Positions 27,310 to 28,182 of a stretch of 28,182 nt of DNA are shown piece after piece; positions within the stretch are counted from its first letter, which is position 1, and every line of letters begins with the position of its first letter. The stretch comes from a virus, in IMG/VR virus record IMGVR_UViG_3300038450_000113, positions 1 to 28,182 of that record; one strand, 5' to 3'. Below the pieces are notes generated by a model. The model ran no database searches. It saw only the letters and a program-made list of their open reading frames with translations, and was not told the DNA's origin. A program made the translations under genes and the position numbers.

Positions 27310-27364
27310 CGACTACGTCGCCAAGCTAAGGTCCGGATAGCGACGGCTTCGCCGTCCGAGCGAG
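27305..27364 (+). repeat. Covarying hairpin repeats, cluster D (2 copies)
   Basis: GCGAC/GTCGC with loop TAC (27309-27321) and GACGGC/GCCGTC with loop TTC (27342-27356). Both start with TAGC and are followed by C(A/G)AGC. The first begins at the stop codon of the preceding gene, as in clusters B and C. Confidence 0.8.
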
Positions 27365-27404
27365 GAACAAGGAAGTTTTAAGGGCGCTGCTGGGAGTAAC
27401 TGTA

Positions 27405-28182
27405 ATGCCAATCGTTCCTGGGAATCCGCTATTCCCGAATCAATACGGGTTCAACGGCACACAGCCGTATACGACGCAGCTGAACTTCGGCCAGATGATC
27501 GGCGAGGTGCAGTTGTGGAATCCGGATATCGATCCGTTGTTGATCGCCCGCATGATCAACAACAATTACCGCAAGGTGATCGAGCGGCGCTATTGGTACG
27601 GGCTGATGCTGCGCGGACAGATCAACACGCCGCAGATGACGACCGTCGGCTCTGTTTCCGTAGTCAATGGATCGACAGCGGTGACGGGAATCGGAACCAG
27701 CTGGACCGTCTCCCTGCAGGGGCAGCAATTCCGCGTCGGCTTCACCAATCCCTGGCAGACGATTGTGCAGGTCATCGATGCAACGCATTTGATTCTGGAC
27801 GTCCCTTACGGCGGCTCTACGCTGACGACGACCGGCTATCAGATCGCCGCAGTCTATTGGACCTTAGGCGCCAACGTGCGTTACATCCTGGACGCGGTGA
27901 ATCAGCAGCAGGGCTGGCGCATGTCCGTCAATGTGCCGGTGCAGTCCGTGAACGAGGCGGATGCTTGGCGCACCAGCGTTGGCTGGTCGTATTTCTTTGT
28001 CAACCGGGAACCGACGCCGGATGGGCAGTTGCAGATCGAGATCTATCCTTCGCCGTTCTTCCTGCAGGTCTTTCCGTTCTGGGCGGCGACCCAGCCACCG
28101 AATCTGAATGCGGATGCAGATAGCCCGGTGGCCTTTATCCGCGCCGACGTGCTGGTGAAGCTGACGATTGCGGACGCCTTGT
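27405..28182 (+). CDS. Connector or head-completion-like protein, partial
   Basis: Open from ATG 27405 to the window end (259 complete codons), cut at its 3' side. GGGAG lies upstream. Composition and blocks (MPIVPGNPLFPNQYGFNGTQ, PLLIARMINNNYRKVIERRY, TAVTGIGTSWTVSLQGQQF) resemble large tail- or head-connector proteins that follow the capsid genes in podovirus-like phages. The protein is rich in Asn, Gln, Val and aromatic residues with little Lys, as expected of a structural protein. Exact role (adaptor, stopper or tail component) cannot be decided from a partial gene. Confidence 0.6.
   Translation, partial: MPIVPGNPLFPNQYGFNGTQPYTTQLNFGQMIGEVQLWNPDIDPLLIARMINNNYRKVIERRYWYGLMLRGQINTPQMTTVGSVSVVNGSTAVTGIGTSWTVSLQGQQFRVGFTNPWQTIVQVIDATHLILDVPYGGSTLTTTGYQIAAVYWTLGANVRYILDAVNQQQGWRMSVNVPVQSVNEADAWRTSVGWSYFFVNREPTPDGQLQIEIYPSPFFLQVFPFWAATQPPNLNADADSPVAFIRADVLVKLTIADAL

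Overview
This window is a contiguous piece of a tailed double-stranded DNA phage or prophage (Caudoviricetes). The large terminase, portal, scaffold-like protein, HK97-fold-type capsid protein and a muramidase-type endolysin are all recognisable, in the usual morphogenesis order. Every accepted gene is on the + strand. Most are small and packed with ATGA, GTGA or TAATG overlaps. Shine-Dalgarno sites are strong (GGAGG/AAGGAG types), so the host is a bacterium with conventional initiation, but nothing here names it. There is no integrase, repressor, tRNA or convincing holin, so lifestyle cannot be decided.

Layout. Positions 1-2595 hold small unrecognised genes ending at a strong terminator-like hairpin (2612-2641). 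Positions 2642-3566 are a roughly 0.9 kb region with almost no credible coding. It contains iteron-like CTCTC repeats, competing inverted repeats, a G-poor C/A-rich stretch, a G-quadruplex motif and a promoter-like block. Positions 3567-9774 form an accessory operon of small proteins, many with CxxC zinc-ribbon patterns. It includes a Cys/His/Asp (transglutaminase-like) protein, a possible AcrVA2-like protein, a gene split by an A7 frameshift and a Tat-signal protein. Positions 9928-16287 begin with a three-finger C2H2 protein, then a glycosyltransferase-like protein, a DarG-type macro domain, conserved small phage proteins, the endolysin and a membrane-anchored protein. Positions 16385-28182 are the packaging and head module: TerS, TerL, portal, scaffold, major capsid, two candidate decoration proteins, small basic proteins and a partial connector-like gene cut by the window end.

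The most unusual content is not protein coding. (1) Two homologous promoter, short structured RNA and intrinsic terminator units lie at 16385-16514 and 22356-22478, before TerS and inside the head operon. They resemble the lambda pR'-tR' arrangement and suggest late genes controlled by antitermination, or two related small RNAs. (2) About ten copies of a short hairpin, with changing but still complementary stems and conserved flanks, sit in four clusters at gene ends in the late region, several with the upstream stop codon TAG as their first bases. (3) A multi-helix candidate RNA occupies the leader of the major capsid gene.

Together these suggest early and accessory genes driven from promoter-like blocks near 3.5, 4.9 and 9.8 kb, and a late operon punctuated by RNA elements that could set the level of each structural protein. 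Function calls come from motifs and gene order seen by eye; no database search was possible.
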